Source: Histoplasma ohiense (taxonomy: Eukaryota; Ascomycota; Eurotiomycetes; Onygenales; Ajellomycetaceae). Taken from it: a stretch of 64,000 nucleotides of DNA. The stretch lies in the NCBI GenBank assembly GCA_017607445.1, contig JAEVHH010000007.1, positions 186,001 through 250,000 of the forward strand, given 5' to 3'. The first letter of the stretch is position 1; every line of letters begins with the position of its first letter. This document shows, piece after piece, positions 12,617-25,883 of the stretch. The position numbers and the translations under genes were made by a program. The notes beneath the pieces were generated by a model. It ran no database searches. It was not told the origin of the DNA and was given only the letters and a program-made list of their open reading frames with translations.

Positions 12617-15600
12617 CTGTTTTCGGCGAAGTTAGTGAGTTGCAGGAGAAAAGCCGCTGCGTAGTTAATATGTGGCTGCGAAGAAAGCCGAACTTACCTG
12701 GCGCAATTCTACCTCCAACATCGACCTCCGCTTTGATAGAGCATCGCCAACTGTTTTTTTTTTAAGTTAATATCTGCGACAAGCAGTGGGAAACCAGCTT
12801 CTCACTCTTTTCAGTGATATCCACGATCATCTTTCGGACATCTCTTCCTCGATATTAGCCCCAACACCGTCAGTACTTTCGAATTTGCTCCATATCAAGT
12901 CAACAACTTTCTCCCCCGAAGGCGGGTTTCACTCGAGAAACAAAAATGGAAGTCGAGCAGTGGCAGCTCCCACAACCTTGCCACGAAGTCGTCCATGGCG
13001 CTAGACTCGCCCGCGGATTAGGATGAATGCTCTTGGCTTGCATGCATGTGCCATCACAGCCAGGGACGCAGTAAGGGTTTACCATCGTTATTGGACACTA
13101 AACATGTTGAACGACAGCCTTGATGTGCTGTAACTCCTCGAAGTGAACATCCTACTGGGCACGAGACATCTCATATTTCAGGCGTTCTCGTCTGAGAATC
13201 TCATGCAAATTGCGCCCTGTCTTGAGTGAAAGCATGGCTTAACATGGAGGTGATGATATGACAGAGACGTGCAGAATATTCCTTGAAAGTCAGGTTGACG
13301 GGCTTAGAAGTTAGGAGAGGAGCAGGTCAATATTATGACCAAGAGAACCATCTCAACTGTTGAAGGGATTGATTGTCCCCTCTACTTACCAGTATGGCGC
13401 CGGTAGTGGGAGAGCTGTTTTGCCCAGTGGCCTAACATCGAAACAGTACTATAAACACCACATCATTATTTGCCAATATCTTCCAAATTTTCTTTGAATC
13501 GAAATGGATACTCCATATCTAGTTACTTCATTTTGCCAGCATCCCTAGTTCGTAACTTAGTCCAACCACTGTCGGCGTGTGTATGTTCCAGCTTTCAAGA
13601 AGGCGATGATGACAACGCCAAATGAAAAAGAGGATTCCAACAGTCTTGATTTCACATTCACGGATTAATCAAGAAACAGCTGTTTATTCTCACATTAAAA
13701 AACCTATCTTTCAATTATATTTTTTGGAGGCGCTCTCGGCCTTCCTCTGATAGTGATTTTAATCTTAAAATTTTTTAATTCAGCATACTAACTTTGAATA
13801 AATCAGTATGTGCTACGTTCTTTTCCATTCCACAGTGAGTGAGTCCTAGTACCAAATCTAGTCTCAGCTAACATTTCCCTCTGGCTTTATCGTATTTTTT
13901 TTCTCTTGATTGTGGGAGATTGTTTGGATGTGAGCTAACTATACGGGGTAGATTCAGGGGACATATATCTTTTGAATACTGGGGGCCTTGATGCAGATCA
14001 CCAGCAACCCAGTTTTTCGTCTCATAGAGCAAGCCAAGCCACCAAGAAAGATTCAGACTTGAAGCATCCTGGTGCTGGCGGTCGGGGGGCTTCGGTCCTG
14101 TGCGCCTGGCGATTCCATATCCGCTGGCAGACTGTACCAGGATGGTTGACGTGCGCAGCAACTGTTAATCGTTGTTCCCCCCCAACGGCTTCCGCTTCTG
14201 GCCTTCAGAGCCGCGTTTACGAACTTTCCCGATGGTTCCTTATCACCAGATACTCTGAGAACATATTCTTCTTCCCTGCCCTAGGACCGTTCTTCTGGAA
14301 TGGCTTTGCAGGTTAGAAATCGTTAGTAGAATATCTCTCCATCTTCTGAGTACAGCATCTGGTGGATCTCAGCCTAACAATAATAAACATGTGCAAATTC
14401 TCCATCTAGATATTGCGCCTGTGGCTTTTTTATTTTATTTTAAGAAAGTTTATGGCTTTTTCATAACTCTTTAACCCAAAAGCCGCATCTTCTGCAGAAT
14501 GTCCCTTGATGGCAGGTCAGATTCGAGAACTGAACGCTGATGACAGAATACGACACAAATTTTTCCCAAAATTGTCAGGGCTATGTTGAAATCGAAGGTC
14601 TACACCATGTATGTTTTACGAGGGCAACTATCCCGATATCCCGTCTGATGGAACTGAGCCCAATAAAACATCCTTATTTCTGACTGGTGCTACATAATAT
14701 CTTCTTGAGGCCCTCGCCTATCACCCTTCTAATATAGCTCCAAGTTATGTCATTTTTCATGGACCTTCACGGGTTGGATCAGTTCGTCGCGGGCTGAAAT
14801 TGATTGCTCCAGGGTCTCCAGGTTTTGCCTGTTGGTAATAATAGCTAGCACAGACTAATTCTCCTTCCTGCAAGGACTCCAATCCAAAAATATTAACCTA
14901 TACAAGCAAGGCTAGAGTCCATCCTAGCGGGAATCGAACGGGAGAGCCGAACATTTCGAAAGCCCATCCTACGACATATGGCAGATCAGAAAATGGGCGC
15001 TTGGTGTCCCGAATATAGAGGAGACGAGAAACCTCCTATGGCAATGGTTTCTCCTGAAAAATTGTATCCTCCTCAATTGATCCCATATTCAGTATATGAA
15101 GCCTGCAAATTAAACGACCATCTTCAAGAGATTTTCTTTGCATGTGTCTGTCTCTAGAACTCACACTTATCCTTGTGCCTCATTTTACTTCTCCCCATTT
15201 CACTTGGGCTCTCCGAAACCATTCCAGCTACCAAACTGTTGGCCGTGGCCCTGGCCTCCATCAGCACCACTACCGCTCTTCTAATTGGACATCAACACCT
15301 TGAAAGCGAGACCGCGAAGCTGTCATCAGGTACCTGACCGGTTCTTATGTTTTTCTGACCGTTCTTCTCCTAGCATTTCGAAATGGGAACTTCACCAAAA
15401 CTCAGTGCTAAAGCCTTGCGTGTCTAGAGTCATATATAGAAAATCAAGGACACCGGGACCCCCTGTTTATTCCGACAGATTCGACTACGAAACAGACCGG
15501 ACCTGGGGTGTGCCTCCCAGAAAGAAGGACATACAAGTAGGAGAGATTCGGAAGCCCTGGTTTGTTCTCCATCGTATTTAGGTTACATCCCCGGGTCGGC

Positions 15601-17239
15601 GCCTGAGGCCATCACCATCACCTGCCTTCCACAGTTGCACGGCAAGCAAAAATGAAGAGGAATAAAATACATGTCCAGGAAAATTATTTGCACTCATCCC
15701 CTCCTTTTTCCGCTAGGAAGTACGTTGTCAAAACCGATGTAGTCGCTCCCTTAATCGCTTGTCAGAGACGTGGATGGCCCATCAAATGCCATGCGGGCCT
15801 CTTCAGGTTGCGTCTCTAGAACAACAGCAAGGCTATTAACCCGTACATCAAATGACAAATTACAACCGTCTCAGGAGGAGCATGTGAATTTTACATGGCT
15901 GTCGATATCCAAGCAGCTGCTTAATGGGGCCACAGTGGAGGGATGGGCATCACTGCCCATTCCACGGACGGGGAAGGGGTTATTAATTATGTATGATGAT
16001 TGGAATAATGACGTTGAGGGGCATAGGACGTAGGAAGGGTCTGTGCCTTCGTTCATTCTATGTTTTATCTGGAGGCTTTTATTTTAAGAAAGGAGTAGAG
16101 TATTTCCTTGGATGCAAAATAGTATTCAGCGGTCTCTAGTGGCCTCTCTTTTCTTGCCTTCAAGAAATATTCAGTTCTGTTATTCATCCGTTTTACCCGC
16201 AGTGGTCATAGAAAATCCATATAGCGAATCTGGAAGTGTATTTGTCACACGTCTCCGAGAGAGAATGTCAACGCAATATACATGCGGTATATAAAAAAAA
16301 ATTAACAGATACTCTTTCTGTTTTCAGCAGCTGCTTTTTTCTTCTTCACTTTTTTCACTTCTTCTCTCTCTCTTTGATTCAAGAAGGGCATTATTATCCA
16401 AGAGCCCATCAAGACATAACAGGGACAAAAGCCTAGACTTGTGCAGAAAAAAAGATAGCCTAACGTACTGTACATGAGTGAGCAAGATTTCAGACGCCAC
16501 TCTCTACGTAATTCTGAAGAAGAGAGCAATAAAAAGAAAAGAAAAGAAAAAGGATCAGAGTCCAGGCAATAAACCAAAAAAATCTCTAATCCATCTTTTC
16601 CATTCCTACAAGATAGAATAGGAAGTAACTTTGAAAGGGAAATAGAGTTGGTTGCCAAACTGCATACCAACTCCGCTGAGTCCCTGGCCTTACTATTATT
16701 GTTTCTACGTCAAGCAGCGTACGACGCTCTGATAGTTACTTAGTCGGGACAATGCGTGTACAATACTGTACGTCAGCAGTTTCCGACAAGGTAAATGGCG
16801 TACCTAGTGGCCCAGGATCGTGTTGTTGGTGGGATATTCCAGCTTGATTCTTCAGGAATCCATTTAACTTTTTTTTCCCAATGTGGCGTAGTATTCCTTC
16901 ATTTATTCCCCTTATTCCCTTTTATTGGGATCCAGAATGGATAAACAGGCGATGGGGTAGAGGACTAGAATGGTTATTATAAACGCAACTCGGTGCGTTC
17001 ACGGGTCGACGGAAGGGCCCGCCTAAGGGGTCTGGGGTTGGATGCCCTTCGGTTCATGCAGAGGGAGAGAGCTTAGCATGGAGGGGCAAGGAGCGAGGAG
17101 CTTGTTGCTGTTGCTGGGCTTTGCTAGGGCAGGTTATGGCTCCAAGGAAAGAAAGCAAAGCGTGCTTAGGTTTCACCAATAAACTTTTGGAGGTTCGCTC
17201 GATCCTCGATCTGCACCAGCCCAGCCGGAATGAATTATC
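12617..17239. other. Long stretch without a confident gene
   Basis: The first 150 bases probably hold the missing 5' exon of the CorA-like gene (GTAAGT donor at about 12,694 on the minus strand, acceptor after an A-run at about 12,755). Beyond that, open frames at 13868-14161 (minus), 13972-14316 (plus), 15285-15581 (plus) and 15770-16033 (plus) are short, overlap each other on opposite strands, and show no known motif. A CT-rich run at 16,335-16,380 and a homopurine run at 16,530-16,555 are simple sequence. Nothing else is supportable. Confidence 0.45.
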
Positions 17240-18270
17240 CATGAGAATTGAAGGGCGGAAGAACCCTGATACTCCTCGCACGAGAGCGTTGTAACCTGAC
17301 AGCAGGAAATAATGGAAGAATGGTGCAGGCGCCCATCGCCAACCCGACCAGCGCCGCCGCTAAGGACCGATTACCGCAGCCGCCTTTCCCTTTTCTGCCA
17401 GGCGCTGCTCTATTTTGTGTCGCCTTTTTTTTCTTGCCCTCACGTTCAGGTCTCACTCCTCACTCCTCACTCTCCTTCTCAACCTCTCCTCTCCTCCTCG
17501 CTCCTCTCCTTCTCCTCTCACTCGTTCTATCATCATCATCCTCCCCAGCGTGCTCAACCACTCTCGAGTCATCTGCCTTCCCTTCGCCTCTCCTTCTTCC
17601 TTTCCTCCCTTTCTCGCACACTCTCCTTTTCCCCCTCCCTTCCTCGTTACAGCAAGGGGTTAATTTCTGCCTATCCGCTCTTGGCTCCACTTCCCCCATC
17701 ATCGACTCAAGGGAACACCTATTCTGCATCGTCGTGTCACACTCATTTTGTATGTACTGTGAGTCTATGGCCCTGGGTGCCATTTCCCTTGATTGTTCCC
17801 TTTTTTATTCAAGCTGCCTTCTCTCTTTACCACACCACTCACCTCCATCACTATCCAATGCAAGCGGCATTTCCTTTTTTCATGCAAATCTACCTGGCTA
17901 CCCCAAATACGTGGAAGTTTTTGAGTGAAGTGAAGTGCCCTGGAAGACCCGGTGCAATAATCAAATACACATCTACTATCCTTCATCTCGCACCCCTCGA
18001 CCACCTACATCGTTCGGTCTACTCAAATTCTACCTTATCCCATAATGCCCTCCATCTATCGTTTGTTATGTTTTGTAATCTTATATCACTATTTGAATCT
18101 TAATACTTACCACCTTATTTATTATTTCTTAGGTCTGAGAAAGAGGTGACGATACTTCCCGAGCCGACGTACATTCCTTTTTCTCGACGTATCCCGCTTT
18201 ACCGGCCCATCCTATAGGCCTACGCAAGTCGTTGGCCATTGTATATTGAGAGCCATTCTGGATCCATAAT
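17240..18270 (+). promoter_or_regulatory. Pyrimidine-rich promoter/leader of the gene at 18,271
   Basis: About 190 bases at 17,450-17,640 are almost pure C/T on the plus strand, typical of promoters or long transcribed leaders of housekeeping genes in filamentous ascomycetes. This tract keeps several frames open by chance (17248-17928, 17312-18103 plus), which I do not regard as genes. A possible leader intron ends at TTCTTAG near 18,132. Small upstream ATGs are present, so translation may be modulated; this is inference. Confidence 0.45.
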
Positions 18271-20083
18271 ATGGCGTATTACGAACCCCAAAGTTGGCAG
18301 GCTCCCCTGCGCCAAACATCCTGGGAGCAACCGGCTCCTCCGTCGCGGTCAGGTTAGTGCTAATCCACGCTGGTGTTAGGATGGATAGGATGGAAGATGA
18401 CCTTCTAACACAATTAATTCCTGATTATAGGCACCAGCTCTACCTCTCAGCGTGACGATGCAGCTGCTTTCTCGTCGCAGTTTGACGGTATGGAAATTTT
18501 TTTTTTTCTTCCACGTAGCTGGGACAACATTACATAAGCTTGGCAAAACCCTTTGCCTTCTTTTTGCAACAACCACATACTGATAGGCAAGAAGAGGTGG
18601 ATCGCGCCATCGACAACCTTGTGAAGAGCGGGAAATTGTTTAATGCTATTCCTCGTCGGGACTCTGTACCTCTGATGATGAGCCGTCCCTACCCGGATTA
18701 TGGTATGTTTCATCGGCACCCCCCGGAAAAGAAAGACCCTCTCCTTTTGGTTCTCGTATCCTAAAATTTGCTTCAAAGATCCTCGCATGATAAATGTAAT
18801 GCCCCAACGCCATAGCGCCATCGGAGACTACGAATCACTCCGGCCTCACTCAGCATCCAACGTACAAGGTTTCTATGCTGCCCAACGTTACCAGGGCCGT
18901 CCAAACGAAGTAGAGCAGATGATGCAGGCGAAACGACGTATGGCAGCACAGCGTGAGGGAGAACTCCGCAAATATCACCATCAGCAGCAGATCCATCGTA
19001 CGTGACGAGCGTTGCTATTTGTTTTTTCTTTTTATTCCTTGATTTCATTGTTTTGTCGTATCCTGATTCCCTTTTTTTTCGGACCAAATATGTGTTATCA
19101 TTACTATCTTGCATTCTATACGATTCCCTCTTACTTCTTCTTTTCTTCTTTCCGCCAAATTCTATATGTTCAAATGTTTGTACTTGTATCTTAACGTGGA
19201 TTTCCATTTGGAAAAAGGCCTTTCCTCCGAAATGTCTGGAAACAAATCCGATCGTTCCATGAGTCCCGCTGCGATGAGCGAAGAAAGTCGACGCGAATGG
19301 ATTGCACGCCAACGCCGTGCTTTGTATGGCAATGGTAGTCCTGATTTCTATCCTAATGGTGGCATGGGAGAGGAGCATCACAACTCTCGCCAGGAAAACC
19401 AAACCTCTGGTAGCGCCACATCCGCTGCAGCCGGCGTACGAGGCCCTTCCCCTCGTGGTGTAGATCCTTTTGGCCTTGGCCAAACCCAGGGGCAAGGTAA
19501 CTCCGAAAATGTTCCCCAACCTACGCAGGGAGCAAACGCCAGGCCATCTCCTGCGGTTCCTCAATCCCTGTCACCAACCAACAGCAATGCGTCCCCTAGC
19601 TCCAGACCGACGTCATATGGTATTTTTGACACCAACCCCGGCCAGCAGCAGCAGCCGCATGCGTCCGCCTCCCCTGGCGACGAGTCCGCCTCTTCTCGCC
19701 AGCTTGGTTCGAAACAAAATGTCCCATCTGTTGGGCCCATCGGCTCTCGCCCTACCGTGCAGCAATCTGCGAGCAGCCAAGCAGTTAATGCAGCTCTGAA
19801 CAAGCGCTCAACTACTCCACTTCCCTCTCCCTTGGGCTATGGCTTCTCTCCCAATGAGGCAGCGAGCCACAATACAAACACGAGCGGCAATGGGAACGGG
19901 AACGGAAGTGGGAACGAGCGGTCTACTTCCTCTGCATCCAACCCTTCAACCTCAACAATTGCCCCGGCCTCTGGCTCGGGAGTGAATGAATCATCTGGCC
20001 ATGTCGGTCTGGGCTGGGGCAATGGAAGCGGCGTTTGGCGATCGAAGAATTCGTTGGGTGTCCAGGCGTCTGTCTGGGGCTAG
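18271..20083 (+). CDS. Conserved low-complexity protein, five exons, function unknown
   Basis: Exons 18271-18352, 18431-18487, 18592-18702, 18779-18997 and 19218-20083 join in phase (1,335 nt, 444 residues). The N-terminus (MAYYEPQSWQAP) leads into a short helical block (EEVDRAIDNLVKSGKLFNA) and a 'MNVMPQRHS'-like basic block in which the sequence reads MINVMPQRHS. Next come a Gln/Arg-rich helix (EQMMQAKRRMAAQREGELR) and the segment EMSGNKSDRSMSPAAMSEES. The last exon is Ser/Asn/Gly/Pro-rich with short GN repeats and ends in a WGNGSGVW...VQASVWG motif. I believe this is a conserved Eurotiomycete hypothetical family, from memory of the pattern. No enzymatic domain is visible; it is mostly disordered, possibly RNA- or cytoskeleton-related, which I cannot support further. 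It is convergent with the phosphatase gene. Confidence 0.85.
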
Positions 20084-22525
20084 ATAAAAGGGGGAAACTA
20101 TGCATTCATCAAGGGGGAGAAAGTACACCTTCCCAAAAAAAAAAAAAAAAAAAAAGAAAAGGAAAGGAAAGGAAAGGAAAGACAAGATAATCACGCACGC
20201 CGTCCACGACATTTCCTTTTTTTTTTTTTTTTTTCTTTGCGCTTTGCAGGCCCAGCGGCGTTTCAACTTCATTTCCTCCTCTTGTTTTGTTTTACTTCTG
20301 TTTCTGCTTTTGCTTATGGGGTGGGTTGGCTCGCGATTCGGGAATGAAACAGTGGATTGTTGCTTGTATTTCGCGGGGGGGGTGGGTGGTGTTGCCGGCG
20401 TTGGGGATACGCTTGGAACAAAATCGTTTTTCCCTGTCCCCTCATGTCGTATTTCTTCCCCCCCGATGTTACGGGGTTCTGTGGTAGGGGCGAAAGAAAA
20501 AAAGGAGGAAAATCATGGATGGCGATAACTTTTCCTTTTGTAATAGTTTTCCTTGGCTGAGTTGATTTTCGATTTCTTATGTCTTGGGTCGAATTTGGGC
20601 TTGGGAAGCTTCTTTTCTGGGGACATGTTCTTATCTCTTTTTTTTTCTACTTTTCATTTCTTCCTTCTGAAAAAAAGAACGGGGGCATGTGAAGGGTTCA
20701 GTTAGGTTTCTGATTTTCGGGTGGTATGTGCATTTCTTGCGATTTGATTTGATCTTGCACCTGTGCCCCATTTTTATTGTTGATTTGTTCGATTGTTGGA
20801 CGGATGGACAGGAATGGGCGGAGCATCGAGGTTTTATTTTTTATTTTTTTTGGATTTTCATTTTTGTGCTGGAATTCTGGATTGGATTGGAATTATTCTT
20901 TTTCTGCTTTTTTTATCCTATTTTTTTCTTTTTTGATTTTGTTTTGTATCTACCTTTGTAATCCCTATTCCTAGTTTTTTTTTCATAATTTCCTATTTCA
21001 TGTTGGTTTTCCCCCTTACCAGTCTCGATAGCCTTGGACCCTACTCATTCCATCCTTTGTTCGTGCGATGGGCGCGCAGGTACTCGGGCAGGTGGGAAGG
21101 GAGGGCAGGTCGGTGGAGTTTAACCATGGGGGAAATATCCAAGTCGAATAATTTTTGTGGTGTATGGGGGGGTGTGTGTGGGTATGGGTATGGGTGTCGG
21201 ACCTGTTTTCTTCAATTTCTCTCATCCTGATTGTCTCCAAAATTTGGGCCTTGTCAATCTCCGCTAGGTTACTTCGCTTGCTACTGGAATGATTACAATG
21301 ATGACTTGCTATTTTATTGATAACTGACTAACTAACTGTGTCCTAACCCCAGTCAGCAACACCCCTGATTCTAATCAGCAGCATTTCGACTCTTTCCCCG
21401 CCTAGGTGCCAGGGTTTGTCTACCTTCTCCAATTTTGCTGTTTCCATTCTTTCTCCAAGTCCTTACTGCTGTGGATTCCAGGAAAGTGGATGAACAAATG
21501 ATCCGCGGCCAACAGGGGAAATGGCAATTTGTTCCACAACCGGACCCACTACCTGCCTCTGTTGAGAACCGAGATATTCTTTCACTAAAACATCACCCAC
21601 CACAATTTTCAAAACTACGCAATACTGCGCGTATTCTATATAAAGAAGATAAAATTTAAGACACATGTGGAAGAGAGAAAAAAAAATAAAAAAAGCCCCC
21701 AACCCTCTCTCTGAGTTGTTTCCCATTTCCTCCTCCCTTCTTTGCTCCCTCCGTAGCGCTCCCACCACTCCTACTCGCGGGGACAGGGGCTGGAAGCTGT
21801 TTCCCGAACAGACACGGATTTTGCTCCCGTTAATGTTAAAAGTACCTTTTCCTTCTATACCCATGTCGAGTCCACACACATATATATCCAGCCATACTTG
21901 AGACTCTATAATTTTTCGTTGCAAATTGCCAGAGAAGATTCTTGATATTGTTTGTTATCCTTTTTCCAGTTGGTGGTAAGTGCCGGGAACTAAACCTAAA
22001 TAGGAAAAGTGCCCGCACCACCCGAACCAGGGTGCTGGGTCAAGATTACCTCCAGAAGGTCCATCTCTGTCTGCTGCATCTGCATCGGGGGGGGGTTATT
22101 TCGTGTGGGTATGATGGGGCGGACATGTATAGATGGAATATGCGGCATTGTATATGCGGCATTGTGGGATGTATTATTCTCTAAGCAGGTCAGAACCGTC
22201 TCGCGACGGATAGATGTATATATCTAGAAGGGTCACCCAAGGAAGGCACATTGAGCAGTAGCGACTATGTGATGAAGTCGGGGGAAAATGAGGGGGGGAG
22301 GGGAATAATAAATAAATAAAAGTGAACAAGAATTAAAAGTTAAGATAAGAAAATGGATGAACATGGAAACAGAGGTACATATACACATGAAGAATATAAA
22401 TATGTATATGAGATTATTAAAAGAACCACCGCAATTCACCATTCACCCAAAAAGAGGAAAGAAAAGAAGAAAAGGGAGTGGAATGGGGGAAAAAAAAGGG
22501 GGGGGGGGAAACAAGGAAGCTAGGA
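20084..22525. other. Convergent 3' region with homopolymers and short purine repeats
   Basis: This 2.4-kb interval lies between two convergent genes and probably holds their 3' UTRs. It has an A21 run at about 20,135-20,155 followed by (GGAAA)n to 20,180. A T18 run follows at about 20,218-20,235, preceded by CATTTCC, so the A and T tracts could pair. Long T/G-rich sequence covers 20,540-20,990, with a GT-rich run at 21,165-21,200. At 22,290-22,510 there are G-runs including a G10 at 22,499-22,508. I see no gene. Confidence 0.5.
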
Positions 22526-25500
22526 TCACTCCAAAAACAGCTCCAATACCCGCCTCTGTCTCTCCTCCCACAATCGCCTCTCTTTATCCTTCTCCGGTCG
22601 CGGGATCTCGTTAGAGAAGATTGCATCTGCAAATATATTCGTAAACGCCTTGTGGACCGCTTGACGCCTTGCAGCCGCGGTCGTCGTCTGCGTTCCTGTC
22701 GCGGGAATAGCGGTGGAGGAATCGTCTGTGTAGGTCCCACTGGGCATTGCACGGCTGAACGTTTTCCCTCGGCGGATAGAAAAGGCTCTAGCTAGAACAC
22801 CACTGGTTGGGGAGAATGTGAGCGAGGGTGCGGTTGCAGAACTTGAGGTGACTGAAGTGGGAGAAGTTGGTGTTGATGAGAGAGGCTCGGACAGGGAGGT
22901 TTCCGACATCGACCGGCTTTCCAGGGGCGTGATCGGGGATTCCGTTGTTGATTGGGCGACGGTAGTTGGGGGAGGGGCAATTTTGTTGATGATACAATTT
23001 AGCATGAAGGTGAGGAAGGTGAAAGAGACGCTGTGGGCAGGGGAGGAGGAGAGGACTTCGAGGATTCGTGATTGGGACTGTTCAGAAGATAATGATGGGG
23101 ATTTGGACTTTTCGTTGCTTATTATTAGCAGTTCCAATTCGCGCCAAAGTGGAGCTGTGATCATGCCGCCATGAATTGATTTGAGAAATGCTAGGAGCGT
23201 CTCTGAGAGGAGTTCGACTCTATGTTGGCATGGGAGCTCAGGTGGAAATACGGATGAAAGAGATGCATTAGTGTCCAGGGCATCTCGGGCGCAGGAAAGC
23301 AGGTGATATCGTTCGTGATTATCTGTTAAGGCCCATGTTTTCTCTTCGAATGGCCATCCTGTTATCTCAGAATCCCAGGGCGGTTGATCGGTTTCGGAAT
23401 TTTTATCCCCAAGCTTTCCCCACTCTGCGACAGCTCGTTCGGTAAGCTCAGCTATCGCGTCTGTCAATCTGAATAGTTCGCGAGGGGCAGATACGCGGCT
23501 ACCTTCGTCTTCATGACTTTCGCTTGAAAGTAACGATTGACCGTTGATATCCAGGTGACGAGCCCCATTTTCAGGCATCCGCGTAAGCTCATCTAGAGAG
23601 AAGCCAAAACATGTCGGAAGCCAGCAAGCGTATACCGGGATGAAGTAGTCCCTCCCGTTAGTGAGCTGTAAAACTAATACGTCCTCGATTTTCGCCCTCC
23701 CTTTATTTAGCTTTCGGACATAATTAATGTCGTATATACATAGAATTAGCTGTACATTCATCGTTTCACCAGGCTGTAGCGTGTACTCCTGGTAATCTTT
23801 TAGATGTTGGCCATCACCATCAGGATATGCATCTACCCGAATATGAAACCAGGAAGGAATCGAACTTCCTTCACCCCCTTCGCCTGAAGGCCGATAATGA
23901 AAATTCAACGTCGCCGGGGCCCCACTTGTATTTGCAATAGTCAAGTTTCGCGACACGGGAACATCGTATCGTACTTCACCAAAGTTGACAACATTCGGAT
24001 CATTCGCAACGGAAGTCGTTTCGTTGTCCCCCATATTATTCTCTAGTTGATTTTCTACAACAATTGTCACTCCCGGACGACCCTCGTTTTCTGCTTTGTC
24101 TATTTCCCGAACAACTTCCTGATGGATTTTGGCCTTCAGCTCCGGGTCGACGGCATCAAAACTGAGAATAAATTCCGCATCCAACGGCTTATGGTCGGAT
24201 GACACGATCTCTTGATGTGATGTATAATAAAGCATCTGGATCGTGTCTTTCGGTTCCGCCTGACCATCATAAGGAGTTGTAGGATCCCCCACATCTTCTT
24301 GCTCGTTATAATCGTTGGCGCCATCTAAGTCAGGATCGTAGTCAAAAAGAATGTTATCTTCTTCCGCTCCCAGTCCTAGTCCAAGAGCCTTCATTTCCTC
24401 GTCTCTTTTCTTTGCTTCCTCAGCCTCTTTAACCTTCCGTTTATATTCTAAACGATCACGACGTGTTCGAAATAGGATTCGATCGCACCAGCTTGGCCCA
24501 CGTTGTTTTTCACTCGAGTCAAATGTGCCTGTGGTTCCAATGTCGTATTTGTAGGTTGGCAGAAATGAAATATCTCCCTCTCTCCAACCATCTTGAAGTG
24601 CTTTCCCGGTACGCTGTTGTCTGTGAAGTTGGTCATGAGGGAGTAGAGAGGAAAGGGTAGTCTCAAGAGATGTTGGGTCAAGAAGCGGTTCCACGATACA
24701 ATTGTCCTCCAGGGATATAGGCGTCTTAGGAGATCCAGGATTTGACATCTGGTGTATTGGCAGTTGGTCAGAGTAAGCATGGCCATCGCCATCGCTGCTT
24801 TGTGATGAAGGGGAAAGTGGCATATTCTCATCAGGAATCCAAGGAGACCTCATAGCGCCAAATGTATTTCCCGTATGTAAATGTAGTAGGCGGCGTATAT
24901 CATCTCCAGGTATATCGTCCAGTCGATAATTGAGGTCACCAAACCAAAACGCAAAGTCCTCATCCCCGATCGTGTTACCGTAGTCCTCAAGGATATCCTC
25001 TTCGGCATCTATAGGGTCGAATTTAGCGCGGCTAATAATCTGCGAAACATCCCAGTTCCTCCTGTCTAAACTCCCCTTGTCTGCGCCAGCTGCTAAGTGG
25101 CAATTGATAAAGACGAGTCGGGTTGTTCCTCCCACAACTATCCGTGTAGCTACTCCGCCTTTATTTCCCATGTACCCCATCAGCCCCGTACCCACACCCA
25201 CAGAACTAACAGAAGATATGGTTGGCGCAACCAATGGAGATGCGAAGACCAGTAAAAGCAGGCCTACCAGTTGTTGTGACGCTACCAATTTGTATCCCGG
25301 GGGTAACGCATTTTGAACCGCTTCCTTCCATCGATCGGACGGCGCGGAGTCGACAAACGGCTTCAGCGACTCTGACGGAGATGAAACATCCACAATTTCT
25401 TGTAGCCCCAGCACATAAATATCAATGCCATCTGAGCCTGCAGCCTCAGTTCCAGAGGAAGAAGGATTACCGGCTGCCAACTGCGCAAAACCACCCCCCC

Positions 25501-25883
25501 GCCAATTCCTGGTCAACCCAGCTTCCCGCCTCGCCAGAGTGCTTACGGCCGTTCTTCAAATACCCTAACCTCGCATGTATATTATCCATCCTACCTCCAG
25601 AAACATTATGCTGTGGATTCGACGATCGTCCAGATCGTTTAACGAACCAGTACGTTAAGTCATCCTCTGTCCCAGGTATGGCGGCGACATTCCACGTCCC
25701 AATTTTCACGTGGAGTTTATGCGGGCGGATATATTCAGATCTCCTGGCTTTGAGAGCTTGAGAGATAGACCGGAGACCAGAGTATTGGGAGTCATCTCCG
25801 TCATAGTTGTCAAGGGTGTCGGGGAAAGCGCCTTCTAGGTCTGCGGAGTTGACAGCGGGGTTGCGGGAATCACCGCTGGCCAT
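22526..25883 (-). CDS. Inositol polyphosphate 5-phosphatase, OCRL/INPP5B-like, frameshifted in a G7 run
   Basis: About 1,118 codons without introns, read in two overlapping frames. The catalytic domain starts with KIGTWNVAAIPGTEDD (about residue 60) and VLGLQEIVD. It continues with NKGGVATR and FVINCHLAAG-type sequence (here VFINCHLAAGADKGS). Next are the metal/phosphate motif FWFGDLNYRLDD (about 305-320), RGPSWCDRILF (about 465) and SSDHKPL (about 555). An ASH-like beta domain (NFGEVRYDVPVSRNLTI, about 640) and a RhoGAP-like C-terminus follow; this order is that of type II enzymes such as OCRL. They hydrolyse the 5-phosphate of PI(4,5)P2 and related lipids on endomembranes. Between residues 128 and 130 the frame changes at seven G residues (25,494-25,500, minus strand); six would restore a single open frame. 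This is either a sequencing/assembly error or a real null. It shares a 500-bp divergent promoter with dcp1. Confidence 0.9.

Noticed and set aside
13868..14316. Overlapping open frames on both strands (97 and 114 codons)
   Set aside because: Mutually exclusive, no known motifs, no splice context; probably chance.
14895..14985. tRNA-like sequence on the minus strand (CGTTCGATTCCCGC)
   Set aside because: The T-loop-like string lacks a pairing 5' T stem and no acceptor stem partner is found; at best a decayed tRNA relic.
17248..18103. Long open frames on the plus strand (226 and 263 codons)
   Set aside because: They run through a pure C/T tract that lacks stops in several frames at once; composition is Ser/Pro/Leu only and no motif is present. 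Treated as leader of the gene at 18,271.
19109..19217. N-terminal extension of the last exon of the 18,271 gene (Met at 19,109)
   Set aside because: The upstream part is intron sequence with a T-rich tract; splicing at 19,218 joins in phase with exon 4.
20100..21230. Several small plus-strand frames after the 18,271 gene
   Set aside because: They consist of homopolymer-derived Lys/Phe runs and T/G-rich sequence typical of 3' UTR.
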